61,397 nt of DNA from Bacillota bacterium (GTDB lineage: Bacteria; Bacillota_C; Negativicutes; JAEYSJ01): NCBI GenBank assembly GCA_023434855.1, contig JAEYSJ010000309.1, positions 1 through 61,397 on the forward strand, written 5' to 3'. Shown piece after piece: positions 24,715 through 34,159 of this stretch. Both the position numbers and the translations under genes were made by a program. The notes under the pieces are model-generated. The model was given only the letters and a program-made list of their open reading frames with translations. It searched no databases and had not been told where the DNA came from. Position 1 is the stretch's first letter, and the number at the start of each line of letters is the position of its first letter.

Positions 24715-25210
24715 AGTAAATTCCTCCTTTTATTTATAGTCTTAATTTTAGGGTCATTGTATCGTATGCTGTCAAAGATAATTTTGCTAATGATATATTT
24801 ATAGTTTACTAATCATTTTTGCTAAAAAAATTATTCCAATAAATTCCATTTTCAAACTAGATATAAAAAATAAATCCAAAAAAAATAAAAATTTTGAAAT
24901 TTAAGAAGGAATTTAATGAATTATATAGAAATATTGTAAATAATTTCCAAATAAATAACTGATATAGAACTAATTAAAATAAAATTTTGTATTGAGTTTA
25001 TATCGGTTTTTTATTAATTATAGCAATACCGGTCAAAATTTAGAATTATCAATATCGCAGAAATCAATTTTAGCATAATCACTCTAATATAATCACAATC
25101 ACCAGAAATTTCGTTCTTATTGGCGAAATGAACTATTGTAAACCCTGCAACATACTAAAATGTAATGATCAGGTCTAGGTGAAATTTTAAAAAAAAGGAG
25201 TCACAATGTT
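24715..25210. other. Very AT-rich intergenic region
   Basis: Carries the YjcZ-like promoter of gene 4 near 24758-24788. Beyond that nothing but AT-rich sequence up to the ribosome site of the next gene. Confidence 0.5.
24758..24788 (-). promoter_or_regulatory. Late-sporulation-like promoter of YjcZ-like gene 4
   Basis: Minus strand: AGCAAAATT, 11 bases, CATACGATACAATGACCC. Confidence 0.6.
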
Positions 25211-25825
25211 ATGATTGAGAAACTCCCAGCACCTTTCAATATTGCTGCCGTTGTTCCATGTTACGGTTCCCAGGGCGATAATACTATCATTTTAACAATC
25301 GAAGGCGAAAGAATAATTACCAGAGTACGGATGCGTACAATCCTTCGCCATTTGGCTGCCAAGCAGGCTACAGACCTTAGCGCATTGAAAAAGCTTATGA
25401 CCAGTACAACTGGACAAGCTATTATGCAGCCTTTGCCATTTAATGCACATCTTGTTCTTTTCCCGGTGAAGATTCGTAAACCACGCATAGCTGGTGATAT
25501 TAGTATTGGTTATGTAAATTTATATGCAATTACCGCAATTAGTAAAAATAAAAAATTAGGAACTACAATAAATCTATCCGGTGGTTCTAAGATATCAACT
25601 CTTTGGACAATTTCAACTGTAACAAAATATATGCAATTTGCCTGCCTGGCTACTGCCTATAGGTCGGTTAGTACCTTTTCCGCAGATAGTATAGTGCCAA
25701 TTGCCCGCAAACTAGCAGAGGTTATTCGAGAAACTCTTGTGTTTGAAACTGTTCTATTGCTTAGAAATATTTCAATACCACATGCTACTCACATCGATCC
25801 GCTGAAAAAGATAACACGATTATAA
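25211..25825 (+). CDS. Hypothetical protein, possibly ComK-like, copy 1
   Basis: 204 residues from ATG; GGAG lies ten bases upstream. No signal or membrane helix. The central segment (PLPFNAHLVLFPVKIRKPR, then GDISIGYVNL) recalls the ComK pattern of a hydrophobic strand ending in FP, a basic stretch and a GWI/GY strand, and the length is close to ComK. This is a weak resemblance from memory. A paralogue follows 300 bp downstream. ComK-like proteins are DNA-binding regulators; the role here is unproven. Confidence 0.6.
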   Translation: MIEKLPAPFNIAAVVPCYGSQGDNTIILTIEGERIITRVRMRTILRHLAAKQATDLSALKKLMTSTTGQAIMQPLPFNAHLVLFPVKIRKPRIAGDISIGYVNLYAITAISKNKKLGTTINLSGGSKISTLWTISTVTKYMQFACLATAYRSVSTFSADSIVPIARKLAEVIRETLVFETVLLLRNISIPHATHIDPLKKITRL

Positions 25826-26143
25826 ATAACAATCAGCAACATTTGCGTAGTTTTCCGTCAATTATTAAACCCGGTGTTGAATGTGCATTAGGCAATGCTA
25901 GTTTTATTATTGCTATTGAAACGTTTATACAATTGCGGAGCTGTTTTTATCAGGATTGTTATCGACGAGCTGACGTAAATGGGATTATTGAGTTGCTTCA
26001 CCTGCACAAAATGAAATTATCCCGTTTAAAAAGTAGAATTTTTTGAATGTAATCATATAAGAATCTTTTTCGCTGTAAGTCAAAAAGCGTTTTTATTTTC
26101 AGAAAAAATATGTCCTGATACGCTAGTAAAGGAGTTGGCACCG
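25826..26143. other. Spacer between the two paralogues
   Basis: An open frame at 25843-26046 has no start site or motif and is not called. No repeats seen. Confidence 0.4.
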
Positions 26144-26743
26144 ATGATGTTAGATAAACTTCCGGCACCGCATCTTATCGCTGCTATTGTACCATGTTAC
26201 TGTTCTCACGGGGATATGACCATCATAGTAACAACCGAAGGGGATAGTATAACTACCAGTGTGCGTATACGTACAATTCTTCGCCGGTTAGCCGCCAGCC
26301 AAGCTACGGACCTCAGCGCGTTGAAAAAGCTGATAAACTGTGCAACAGGACAAGCTATTATGCAGCCTTTGCCATTTTCAATAAGCCTTATCCTTTTCCC
26401 GGTCAAGATCCGCAAACCGCGCATAGCCGGTGATATAACAATTGGTTATATAAATTTGAATGCAGTCACTGCAATTAATAAAAATAATACAGGAGGAACT
26501 ACGATAAGTCTATCCGGCGGCGCTAAAGTATCCACACTTTGGACAATTGCTACCGTTAAAAAACATATGCAATTTGCCCGGCTGGCCATTACCCAGACAG
26601 CGATTAGCACCCCGTCTATGGACTCGCTTGTATCAGTTACGCAAAAACTGGCAGAGGTTATTCAACAAATGCTGCTGTTTAATACTGTTTCAACACCACC
26701 TGCTGCCCATACTGACACAGCAAAATGGATATTACACCAATAA
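26144..26743 (+). CDS. Hypothetical protein, possibly ComK-like, copy 2
   Basis: 199 residues from ATG at 26144 (site AAAGGAG, nine bases); a TTG nine bases earlier overlaps the site. It matches copy 1 over almost the whole length, best in LPAPxxIAAxVPCY, RTILRxLAAxQATDLSALKK and the ALFPVKIRKPRIAGD-type block, and diverges at the C terminus. Strong terminator-like inverted repeat downstream. Same uncertain family. Confidence 0.6.
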   Translation: MMLDKLPAPHLIAAIVPCYCSHGDMTIIVTTEGDSITTSVRIRTILRRLAASQATDLSALKKLINCATGQAIMQPLPFSISLILFPVKIRKPRIAGDITIGYINLNAVTAINKNNTGGTTISLSGGAKVSTLWTIATVKKHMQFARLAITQTAISTPSMDSLVSVTQKLAEVIQQMLLFNTVSTPPAAHTDTAKWILHQ

Positions 26744-26798
26744 GCGTAATAGTAGCCTCTTGGGGAATTTTTCGCTACTACCTTCGCTAATTCTTTAC

Positions 26799-26860
26799 GG
26801 CAATTATAAAGAACCGGCATATGCATTCTTGTCATGCCGGTTCTTTATAATTGCCTTTTA
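26799..26860 (+). terminator. 22-bp perfect inverted repeat, probable terminator
   Basis: Arms 26799-26820 and 26834-26855 are exact complements over 22 bp with a 13-base loop, followed by TTTTATTTTA. Confidence 0.75.
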
Positions 26861-26881
26861 TTTTAATATCGAAAGTATAAC

Positions 26882-26912
26882 AAAAAAAATTGCCCCCGAG
26901 TTTCCCGGGGGC
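26882..26912 (-). terminator. Orphan minus-strand terminator
   Basis: GCCCCCG and CGGGGGC stem; on the minus strand it is followed by eight T. No minus-strand gene ends here. Confidence 0.6.
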
Positions 26913-27175
26913 TGAGTGAGATAATGGCAGTAGTAATAGTATCTCACTTCTTAACATTCCATAAATAATAGTATTTCAACGAAAACAAGAAAAATATTTT
27001 TAAAATTTTAACACAGGGATTGCATTACGTTAACCGTTTAAATTTCTTATTTCCCGTAATATATATAATTGTGAAATATCTGTAAAATAGTGCAAGAATG
27101 CTTACCGGCCTGATCTTACTGCGGGAAAAGCCGGAAATGATAGCAAAAAGCAAAATAATAGAGGGTAGATATCTA

Positions 27176-28180
27176 ATGTATAAAAACCACAGTCGTGTCA
27201 TTCAATTCATCAGGCAGGATATATCCCGCCATGCTGTACTGGTAGTTGGTGATGTAATGCTGGACAGGTATTATTTTGGTGAAGTCAAGCGTATTTCAGC
27301 AGAAGCACCTGTTCCAGTCACCCGGGTACGGCGGGAAAAAGAAACCCTTGGTGGTGCGGCCAATGTAGCGCATAATTTGGCCCTGCTGGGCTGCAAGACA
27401 TTCATTGCCGGTGTGACCGGTGATGATGAAAATAGGATTAGATTATGCAATTTACTTGATGCTAAGGGTATAAGCCATGAAGGTTTGCTGACGAGAAGCG
27501 GGCCTACTACTACTAAGGTACGAATTGTTGGCGGGCATCAGCAAATGCTAAGGCTGGACTTTGAAGAAGCAGCGCCGCTCAAGCCCGATATTGAAGATAA
27601 ATTGATACAATATATCCGGCAGATCATAACGGCGAATATTGGCAGTGTGATAATCTCCGACTATGCCAAGGGAGTATGCACACCCAATGTATGCCAGTTT
27701 ATTATTGAGCAATGCGCTTGCCGGAATATACCTGTTATCGTTGATCCCAAAGGAAATGATTGGTCAAAATACAGAGGCGTTCCTTATATTACCCCTAATC
27801 TTAAGGAACTTAAGGATGCCGTTCATATTGGCATAGCAAACACTGACGAAGATGTAAGGCGGGCAGCCCAATATATAAAAAGAAAATACCGGATACAAAA
27901 TGTTGTTATTACCCGGTCTGAGAAAGGGCTGAGTTTGGTTGGCGCCAGACGTTGTATCCATATATCGACCCAGGCGCGGGAAGTATTTGATGTTTCAGGG
28001 GCCGGCGACACGGTTATCGCAGTGTTTGGCGCGGCGTTAGCGGTAGGCATGGAGAGCATCGATGCCGCCCAATTAGCTAATTTAGCAGCCGGGGTAGTTG
28101 TTGGCAAAGTGGGTACATATGCAATCAGCAGAGCAGAATTGATCGAGGCAGTCCGCGGAATGAGCAATTCTGCACAATAG
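27176..28180 (+). CDS. hldA: D-glycero-beta-D-manno-heptose-7-phosphate kinase
   Basis: 334 residues from ATG at 27176 (site GAGGG); the longer frame upstream lacks a site. A PfkB/ribokinase-fold kinase matching the HldE N-terminal domain closely: VVGDVMLDRYYFG, RISAEAPVPV, GGAANVAHNLALLG, LDFEE, SDYAKG, VDPKGNDW, TPNLKEL and catalytic DVSGAGDTV near 292-300. It phosphorylates heptose-7-phosphate to the 1,7-bisphosphate in ADP-heptose synthesis. It is a separate kinase; the adenylyltransferase half is encoded convergently at 28288. GmhA and GmhB partners are not in the window. Confidence 0.93.
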   Translation: MYKNHSRVIQFIRQDISRHAVLVVGDVMLDRYYFGEVKRISAEAPVPVTRVRREKETLGGAANVAHNLALLGCKTFIAGVTGDDENRIRLCNLLDAKGISHEGLLTRSGPTTTKVRIVGGHQQMLRLDFEEAAPLKPDIEDKLIQYIRQIITANIGSVIISDYAKGVCTPNVCQFIIEQCACRNIPVIVDPKGNDWSKYRGVPYITPNLKELKDAVHIGIANTDEDVRRAAQYIKRKYRIQNVVITRSEKGLSLVGARRCIHISTQAREVFDVSGAGDTVIAVFGAALAVGMESIDAAQLANLAAGVVVGKVGTYAISRAELIEAVRGMSNSAQ

Positions 28181-28202
28181 AGGACAGGGAAGATAAATCA
28201 AT

Positions 28203-28262
28203 AACAAACAAAAGAGAACCGTCTAAAGCCAAATTGCTTTGTAGGCGGTTCCCTTGTTTGTC
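28203..28262. terminator. Bidirectional hairpin between convergent heptose genes
   Basis: AAACAAAAGAGAACCG and CGGTTCCCTTGTTTG arms with inner AAAGC/GCTTT pairing. Contains the AGAACCGTC core of the dispersed repeat, so it may be a repeat copy reused as terminator. Confidence 0.65.
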
Positions 28263-28287
28263 TTATTATAATACAGACAATGACACC

Positions 28288-28773
28288 TTAAGGACGGAAT
28301 TGCGGTTTTCGTATTTTATTAATTATATTACTTGATGAACGACCGGGAACAGGAGGGATGAGCACAGTTTTTCCGCCATATCCTGCGACTGCTTCGGCTT
28401 CGGGAATGTCTGCCAGACAATAATCGCCGCCTTTTACATAAATGTCAGGTTGTATTGCCCTGACGAGCTCTGTGGCAGTATTGTCATCAAATATAACCAC
28501 ATAATCAACAGCAGTCAGCGCTGACAGTACTTCAGCCCGGTCCTCATGGTTGTTTACCGGACGTCCGGTTCCTTTAAGCCGCTTTACCGATTTATCACTA
28601 TTCAGGCCGACAATCAGGCAGTCACCCAGTGCTCTTGCGGCCGCCAGGTAGCGAATATGCCCACTGTGCAGTATATCAAAACAGCCGTTAGTGAATACAA
28701 TAGCTTTGCCGGCAGCTTTAAGAGCAGCGGCCGTATTTCTAATGTGATAACGTTGCACAATTTTCGTTATCAT
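28288..28773 (-). CDS. hldC: D-glycero-beta-D-manno-heptose 1-phosphate adenylyltransferase
   Basis: 161 residues from ATG at 28773 (site TTTGGAGGAG). A nucleotidyltransferase of the cytidylyltransferase fold with FTNGCFDILHSGHIRYL (HxGH), GLNSDKSVKRLKG, RPVN and VKGGDY motifs, the HldE C-terminal pattern. It makes ADP-heptose, the donor for GT9 heptosyltransferases. It is the last gene of the minus-strand unit that starts at 33919. Together with the kinase at 27176 it replaces a bifunctional HldE. Confidence 0.93.
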   Translation of the reverse strand: MITKIVQRYHIRNTAAALKAAGKAIVFTNGCFDILHSGHIRYLAAARALGDCLIVGLNSDKSVKRLKGTGRPVNNHEDRAEVLSALTAVDYVVIFDDNTATELVRAIQPDIYVKGGDYCLADIPEAEAVAGYGGKTVLIPPVPGRSSSNIINKIRKPQFRP

Positions 28774-28808
28774 ATCTCCTCCAAACAATGTTTATTCTTG
28801 GGCCCAAC

Positions 28809-29813
28809 TCATACTTCATATTGATGCCTGCTGATTGCTTCCGCAAGCTCCTCCGGTGCAGCTGTGGCCGTGCCGAGCTTTCTGACGACGATACCGGCGG
28901 CGAAATTGGCCAATTGTGCCGCATCCAGATAGGACGCTCCTGCTGCCAGTGCCAGGATCATCGTGGCCACTACCGTATCGCCGGCGCCGGTAACATCATA
29001 GACCGCACTTTTATTCGTCACAGGAATATGGGTATATTTCCCGGAAGTCTCGAACAAAGCCATGCCGTCCGGCCCCCGGGTGATTAGCACTGCCTGGGCA
29101 TTGAGGCGCTTAAGGAGAGCCCAGCCGGCGGTAACCAGGGTATTCTCGTCAACTATCTCGTACCCCAGCGCCGCGGCGGCTTCTGACTCGTTTTGTTTAA
29201 CTACCGTCACGCCGTTATAGGCCATAATATTGTAACGCGAGTCAACGATGCAGGGAATGCCTGCCTGATGGCAGGTGTCGATAGCGCTGCGGATAATGCC
29301 TGGCGATAAAGTATGGCTGCCATAGTCGCTGAGAATCAGGCCGGCCATGCTGTCAATATGCGCTAAAATATAATTTTTTACCGCCTGTTCGCTGCTTACG
29401 GACAATGGTTCCTTTTTTTCCCGGTCAATCCGCACAAGCTGCTGCCTTACAGTGGCTTGTCCCCCGGCCATAACCCGGGTTTTTGTGATGGTGGGGCGGG
29501 AGGGATCGGTAATGATACCATTCGTATTCACTTGCTTCAGTTGTAAGCTGTGGGTTAACTGTTGGCCGGCATAATCTTCGCCGACTACGCCTACGGCATA
29601 CACGCAGCCTCCTAAGGCAGCCGTATTATGCACTGCATTGGCGGCGCCTCCTGGTACAACATTTTCCGTCAGATGCTGCAGAATAAGCACAGGCGCTTCC
29701 CGCGAGATGCGGGACACTTTGCCTTCAAGATAGACATCAGCTACCATGTCGCCGATGATCATGATCTTGCGGCCGTGCAGCTCGGGGATGAGACTAAGGA
29801 ATGGGGTATTCAC
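28809..29813 (-). CDS. PfkB-family heptose kinase-like protein (second, divergent)
   Basis: 334 residues from GTG at 29813 with AGGAGG seven bases upstream; this GTG overlaps the TGA of the preceding gene (GTGA). It has the HldA framework ([32 protein letters not shown], catalytic [10 protein letters not shown] near 281-290), but the VDPKG...TPN elements are replaced by VDSRYN...KQNE. This suggests a different sugar-phosphate substrate or a divergent heptokinase. Translationally coupled within the sugar-nucleotide operon. Confidence 0.82.
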   Translation of the reverse strand: MNTPFLSLIPELHGRKIMIIGDMVADVYLEGKVSRISREAPVLILQHLTENVVPGGAANAVHNTAALGGCVYAVGVVGEDYAGQQLTHSLQLKQVNTNGIITDPSRPTITKTRVMAGGQATVRQQLVRIDREKKEPLSVSSEQAVKNYILAHIDSMAGLILSDYGSHTLSPGIIRSAIDTCHQAGIPCIVDSRYNIMAYNGVTVVKQNESEAAAALGYEIVDENTLVTAGWALLKRLNAQAVLITRGPDGMALFETSGKYTHIPVTNKSAVYDVTGAGDTVVATMILALAAGASYLDAAQLANFAAGIVVRKLGTATAAPEELAEAISRHQYEV

Positions 29814-30772
29814 AAGCAAGCCTCCTTTCCGAAACCTAATATATCGCGAAAATAGGTAATTGTTTTTTGCAATCCTTCGGCCAAAGCCACTTTTGGTTCC
29901 CAGCCAAGCTGTGATTTGGCTAACTCAATATATGGTTGACGTTGCCGGGGATCATCCTGGGGCAGGGATTTGAAAACCAATTTAGATTTTGACCCGGTTA
30001 ATTTAAGAATTTTTTCGGCGAGTTCGAGCATCGTAAACTCTGCGGGATTGCCCAAGTTAACAGGACCGGTAAATCCGGGCTCCACTGCCATCATACGAAT
30101 CAGGCCAGCAACAAGATCATCCACATAGCAGAAGGATCTTGTTTGTGTGCCGGTGCCATAAATAGTGATATCCCTGCCTTGCAAAGCCTGTACGATAAAA
30201 TTGCTCACAACCCGGCCGTCGGCGGGATGCATCAATGGTCCATAGGTGTTAAAGATGCGGACAACCTTACTGGCTACTCCATACTGGCGATGATAATCAA
30301 AAAACAGCGTTTCCGCGCAGCGTTTGCCCTCATCATAGCAGCTGCGCGGACCAACCGGATTTACATTGCCCCAGTAACTTTCAACCTGAGGATGGGTCAG
30401 GGGATCACCATATACTTCCGATGTCGAGGCCTGCAAGACCTTAGCGTTGAGAAAGCGCGCCAGTTCCAGAACATTTATCGCCCCTAAGACACTGGTTTTC
30501 AGCGTTTTCGTCGGATTGTACTGATAATGCACCGGACTTGCCGGGCAGGCCAGATTATATATCTCATCTACTTCAAAATGCAGCGGTAAAGTTACATCAT
30601 GCCTTACCAGTTCAAACCGGGGATTGTTCAATAACTTAGCCACATTTTCTTTTGAGCCGGTAAAATAATTATCCAGGCAAATGACTTCATGATCTTGTTG
30701 CAGCAATTTTGCGCATAAGTGCGCGCCAATAAAGCCGGCGCCGCCGGTAACCAGAATCCGTTTAGTGCACAT
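29810..30772 (-). CDS. UDP-glucuronate decarboxylase (UDP-xylose synthase)-like SDR enzyme
   Basis: 320 residues from ATG at 30772 (site GGGAGA). Extended SDR: GGAGFIG at 9-15, [11 protein letters not shown], catalytic STSEVYGDP and SCYDEGKR (YxxxK), [17 protein letters not shown]. It matches UDP-GlcA decarboxylases, which convert UDP-glucuronate to UDP-xylose. The gene just upstream makes UDP-glucuronate and overlaps it by 11 bp, which supports the assignment. Other NAD-dependent sugar epimerases are less likely. Confidence 0.87.
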   Translation of the reverse strand: MCTKRILVTGGAGFIGAHLCAKLLQQDHEVICLDNYFTGSKENVAKLLNNPRFELVRHDVTLPLHFEVDEIYNLACPASPVHYQYNPTKTLKTSVLGAINVLELARFLNAKVLQASTSEVYGDPLTHPQVESYWGNVNPVGPRSCYDEGKRCAETLFFDYHRQYGVASKVVRIFNTYGPLMHPADGRVVSNFIVQALQGRDITIYGTGTQTRSFCYVDDLVAGLIRMMAVEPGFTGPVNLGNPAEFTMLELAEKILKLTGSKSKLVFKSLPQDDPRQRQPYIELAKSQLGWEPKVALAEGLQKTITYFRDILGFGKEACL

Positions 30773-32102
30773 AGCAGCTTCTCCCGATGCAATAATATTC
30801 AAAGCCCTGCAGTGACATTTGTTCAGCCTGATACAGGTTGCGGCCGTCAAAGACAACCGGGTTTTTCATTTTATTTTTCAGCTCGGCAAAATCAGGCTGC
30901 CGGAATTGCCGCCACTCGGTCACTACCAGCAGGGCATCGGCATTATGTACTGCCTCCATCATATCTGTAATATAAGTAATACCGGCCGCGTAATCACCCA
31001 GTACTGTTTTCGCATGCTCGATAGCTGCCGGATCATAGGCCTGAATGGCTGCCCCCATGTCAATTAGTGATTTGATGATCGTGATCGCAGGAGCTTCCCG
31101 CATATCATCTGTCTGGGGTTTGAAGGCCAGACCCCAGAGGGCAAAGGTTTTCCCCTGCAAATTTTCCCCGAACCGCTTTTTTACCATATCCACCAGGTAA
31201 TATTTCTGGCGCTCATTCACCGCCTCAGCGGCACTCACCACGTCCATGGCCACGCCGTTCTTGCAGCCAGTACTGACAAGCTCTTTTACGTCTTTGGGAA
31301 AGCAAGAACCGCCATAACCGGGACCGGCGTATAGAAACTGCATGCCAATGCGGCTGTCCGAGCCCATTCCCAAACGGACATTGGCAATATCGCCGCCGAT
31401 TTTATCACATAATTGGGCAATTTCATTCATAAAACTGATCCGGGTCGCCAGCATGGCATTTGCCGCGTATTTGGTTATCTCGGCTGATTTAATGTCCATA
31501 ATAAAAATGGGATGCTGATTGCGGCTGAATGGTTCATAGAGCTGCTTCAACAGTTCTGCTGTCCGCACATTATCTGTGCCGATTACCACCCGGTCGGGGC
31601 GCATAAAGTCTTCCACCGCCGCCCCTTCTTTGAGAAATTCCGGATTTGAGACAACGTCAAATTCCAGATTATCCAGATTGCGTGCTGCCAATTGCTGTTT
31701 AATCACATTGCGCACCTTATCGGCGGTGCCGACAGGCACAGTAGACTTGTTGACAACGATCAGATATTTATCCATACAGGCGCCGATCTTGCCGGCAGCA
31801 TTCAAAACATAGGTAACATCAGCGGAGCCGTCTTCACCCGGCGGTGTGCCAACAGCAATAAAACAAAATAAAGCATCTTTTATGCCTTCTTCCAGCTGAG
31901 TGGAAAAATTCAGCCGCTTTTCTGCGACATTTTTCAGTACAACCTCTTTCAGGCCAGGCTCATAAATCGGTAATATCCCGGATTTAAGTTTGTCAATTTT
32001 TGCGGCATCAACATCCACACACCAGACTTTATTGCCCATTTCGGCAAAACACGTACCTGTTACCAAACCGACATAGCCTGTACCAATAACACAAATGTTC
32101 AT
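30762..32102 (-). CDS. ugd: UDP-glucose 6-dehydrogenase
   Basis: 446 residues. NAD-binding [10 protein letters not shown] (7-16), [23 protein letters not shown], the substrate-binding [16 protein letters not shown] helix and the active-site GGSCFPKD cysteine are all present. Oxidises UDP-glucose to UDP-glucuronate. Its stop lies inside the start region of the decarboxylase gene, so the two are translated together and should feed UDP-xylose into glycan assembly. Confidence 0.95.
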   Translation of the reverse strand: MNICVIGTGYVGLVTGTCFAEMGNKVWCVDVDAAKIDKLKSGILPIYEPGLKEVVLKNVAEKRLNFSTQLEEGIKDALFCFIAVGTPPGEDGSADVTYVLNAAGKIGACMDKYLIVVNKSTVPVGTADKVRNVIKQQLAARNLDNLEFDVVSNPEFLKEGAAVEDFMRPDRVVIGTDNVRTAELLKQLYEPFSRNQHPIFIMDIKSAEITKYAANAMLATRISFMNEIAQLCDKIGGDIANVRLGMGSDSRIGMQFLYAGPGYGGSCFPKDVKELVSTGCKNGVAMDVVSAAEAVNERQKYYLVDMVKKRFGENLQGKTFALWGLAFKPQTDDMREAPAITIIKSLIDMGAAIQAYDPAAIEHAKTVLGDYAAGITYITDMMEAVHNADALLVVTEWRQFRQPDFAELKNKMKNPVVFDGRNLYQAEQMSLQGFEYYCIGRSCYVH

Positions 32103-32133
32103 TATCGCTACCCACCTTTCTTACGGTACCCGT

Positions 32134-32982
32134 CTATTTGCCGATCAGTTTTTCTACTTCCCGTGTAATATGCTCATACCAGTCAATAACGGGCGATAAA
32201 AACCGGTTTTCCATATGGACCGCACTTGTTGGCAGCGGCACCCAGAGCTTATAGGTGCGTCCAAATAATAACTGCCACCAGCACCACTGCCAGGCCAGTT
32301 TGTAATGAACAGAAATCCAGTCCTTGGAAAAATATTTTAAACAGGTTTTAAAATCAAACATTTTGCATTTTGTCAGACTCAGCCACAGGGCCGCATCCGA
32401 ATTGCCCTGGGTATATGTCTTGAAAATGGGATAAGACTCGTGCAATGTGGTTTTAGTAGTAAGAAAAGTTAAACAAGTAGAGGCAGCCGTCATCCAATGC
32501 CTGTCGCCGGAAGCTTTGACTGTCCGTTGATGGTCATGCAGACTCAGCGTATAATAATCCAGATGATCATATGGTGTAATAAAATCTACTTCCCGGTCGG
32601 AACGTATGAAATCAACCATAGTTTCCAGCTGATTAGGCAAATAGAGATAGTCATCTTCCGCAAAATAAACGAGTTCACAATATTGTTGACCAAGCAATAT
32701 TTGCATTTGCACATTAAAGGTAGCGGTATTGCCTACCCCCGGCAATTGGATCAACTCCAGGCAATCATCATCAAAATACTTTCGGAATAACGCTGTATAT
32801 TCGGGCGGGCAGTTATCCAGCAGCACCCACATTTTTACTTTAAGTGATCCTAATGCTTCTTTAAACGACTTTAAACATAGCTCAGCTAATTTATACTTAT
32901 TGTCACTGAATACCGGCGGAACTTTGGATACCTCCGGATAGATGCGATAAACAACAGCTAAATCGTATTTTTTTTTCGCCAC
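32134..32982 (-). CDS. Putative GT-A fold glycosyltransferase
   Basis: 282 residues. A divergent family-2-like transferase: an N-terminal beta/alpha domain with AEDDYLYLPNQLETMV (acidic DxD-like EDD near 116-118), a conserved middle (DFITPYDHLDYY) and an aromatic C terminus (WQWCWWQLLFG). No membrane segment. Part of the operon running to the heptose genes. Acceptor and donor unknown. Confidence 0.7.
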   Translation of the reverse strand: MAKKKYDLAVVYRIYPEVSKVPPVFSDNKYKLAELCLKSFKEALGSLKVKMWVLLDNCPPEYTALFRKYFDDDCLELIQLPGVGNTATFNVQMQILLGQQYCELVYFAEDDYLYLPNQLETMVDFIRSDREVDFITPYDHLDYYTLSLHDHQRTVKASGDRHWMTAASTCLTFLTTKTTLHESYPIFKTYTQGNSDAALWLSLTKCKMFDFKTCLKYFSKDWISVHYKLAWQWCWWQLLFGRTYKLWVPLPTSAVHMENRFLSPVIDWYEHITREVEKLIGK

Positions 32983-33013
32983 TTTTATTCACCTCTTCAT
33001 TTTTGCACAGTAA

Positions 33014-33919
33014 TCAGTTAAGCACTTTTGCGGAAAGATCACCTAGAGTTTCTCCCAGCAATAGGGCAATAAAATTTGACATATTTTCATAAATTAACAT
33101 TTCATTAATAAAGCCGTTTTCATTGCCGATGGTCCAAATCAGGACATTAAGCATTTTTACCTTGTCTTCCATACTGTGGGTAGATTCGGCAATGCACCTG
33201 ATCACTGACTGCAAAAATCTGGTGTACGGTTTATCCGGCAACTGCTTGGTATGGTCAATACTCCGCAGATTTTGGTCTACGGTCCCCGGGGTAAGCGGCA
33301 GCCGGTAAAAAAACAGCGGTTCATCTACTTTGGCGAAATTGCCCTGCAATAACATATCAACAATCATAACAACGTCGCCGGCAAACTCACACCGGTACAG
33401 CTTCGTCTGGCGCAACAGCTCCGGCCGGATAATGCCATAAATGGCCCACCAGCCCAACCGGCGAAACACTTCCCGGATGCGCAGCTCCACAGGCATGCCT
33501 TCGGTGCCGATATTGCTGTACTCAATGTCACGATGATTGCCATATTCGTCAATAAAGGAAATTTCACTCAACGCAATGATGCAATCAGGCGATTCTTGCA
33601 GTTTTGTCAGGCATTTGGCAATATAATCCGGGTGAAACAGATCATCCTGGCTGGCCCACATAAAAAATTCTCCATGAGACATGGAAAAGGTTTTATTGAA
33701 ATTCTTGGCTCCGCCCAGCCGGGTAGTATTCCTGACAATTTTAATGCGTTTATCCCTGGCCGCAAAATCCTGGCAAATATCTAACGTCCCGTCTGTCGAG
33801 CCATCATCGCAGATAAGAATGCTAAAATCAGTAAAAGTCTGGTCAAGCAGTGATTGCAGTGTTGACTTGATGTACTTCGCCCCATTGTAAACAGGCATGC
33901 CGATCGCAACAGTACTCAT
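33014..33919 (-). CDS. GT2 family glycosyltransferase
   Basis: 301 residues. Classic GT2: AIGMPVYNGAKYIKSTLQSLL at the N terminus, ICDDGSTDGT (36-45), then ASQDDLFHPDY carrying the DxD-type metal site. The C-terminal third is helical. First gene of a minus-strand unit with a conserved promoter at 33997-34025. Likely transfers a sugar for a surface glycan; specificity unknown. Confidence 0.88.
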   Translation of the reverse strand: MSTVAIGMPVYNGAKYIKSTLQSLLDQTFTDFSILICDDGSTDGTLDICQDFAARDKRIKIVRNTTRLGGAKNFNKTFSMSHGEFFMWASQDDLFHPDYIAKCLTKLQESPDCIIALSEISFIDEYGNHRDIEYSNIGTEGMPVELRIREVFRRLGWWAIYGIIRPELLRQTKLYRCEFAGDVVMIVDMLLQGNFAKVDEPLFFYRLPLTPGTVDQNLRSIDHTKQLPDKPYTRFLQSVIRCIAESTHSMEDKVKMLNVLIWTIGNENGFINEMLIYENMSNFIALLLGETLGDLSAKVLN

Positions 33920-33996
33920 AGTCCACTTCCCCTCTTTTTAATTTCCCGGAATACTGTTTGTTCCAGTTATCATTAAGTAAATAGAACGCCTAGTAG

Positions 33997-34025
33997 TTAC
34001 ATTCATAAAGCAATGCGCTTTTCAA
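33997..34025 (-). promoter_or_regulatory. Conserved glycosylation-island promoter 3
   Basis: Minus strand: TTGAAA, 17 bases, ATGTAA, with TGA directly before the -10 hexamer (extended -10). The same arrangement is at 53589 and 58715. Confidence 0.65.
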
Positions 34026-34087
34026 CCCCTTCTATATTGAAAAAACGGCATATGTGCTTAATAGTCTTTATTAATCTTTTGGGAAAA

Positions 34088-34114
34088 GAAAAAAGACTTG
34101 GCTTGTGCCAAGTC
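34088..34114 (-). terminator. Terminator of the array/GT unit
   Basis: Minus strand: GACTTGGC, ACAA, GCCAAGTC, then TTTTTTCTTTT. It closes the unit beginning at 53390. Confidence 0.88.
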
Positions 34115-34159
34115 ACAACAATCTAGTTTAATTGTAAAATGAATTCTGTGCTGCTGAGG

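Larger units (their letters stand above)
26744..27175. other. Intergenic region rich in inverted repeats
   Basis: Contains the 22-bp perfect inverted repeat (26799-26855), a minus-strand terminator-like hairpin (26892-26912), and AGTGAGATA/TATCTCACT arms (26916-26949). No gene. Confidence 0.55.

Noticed and set aside
25843..26046. 67-codon open frame between the two ComK-like paralogues
   Set aside because: Starts with TTG without a ribosome site and has no recognisable feature.
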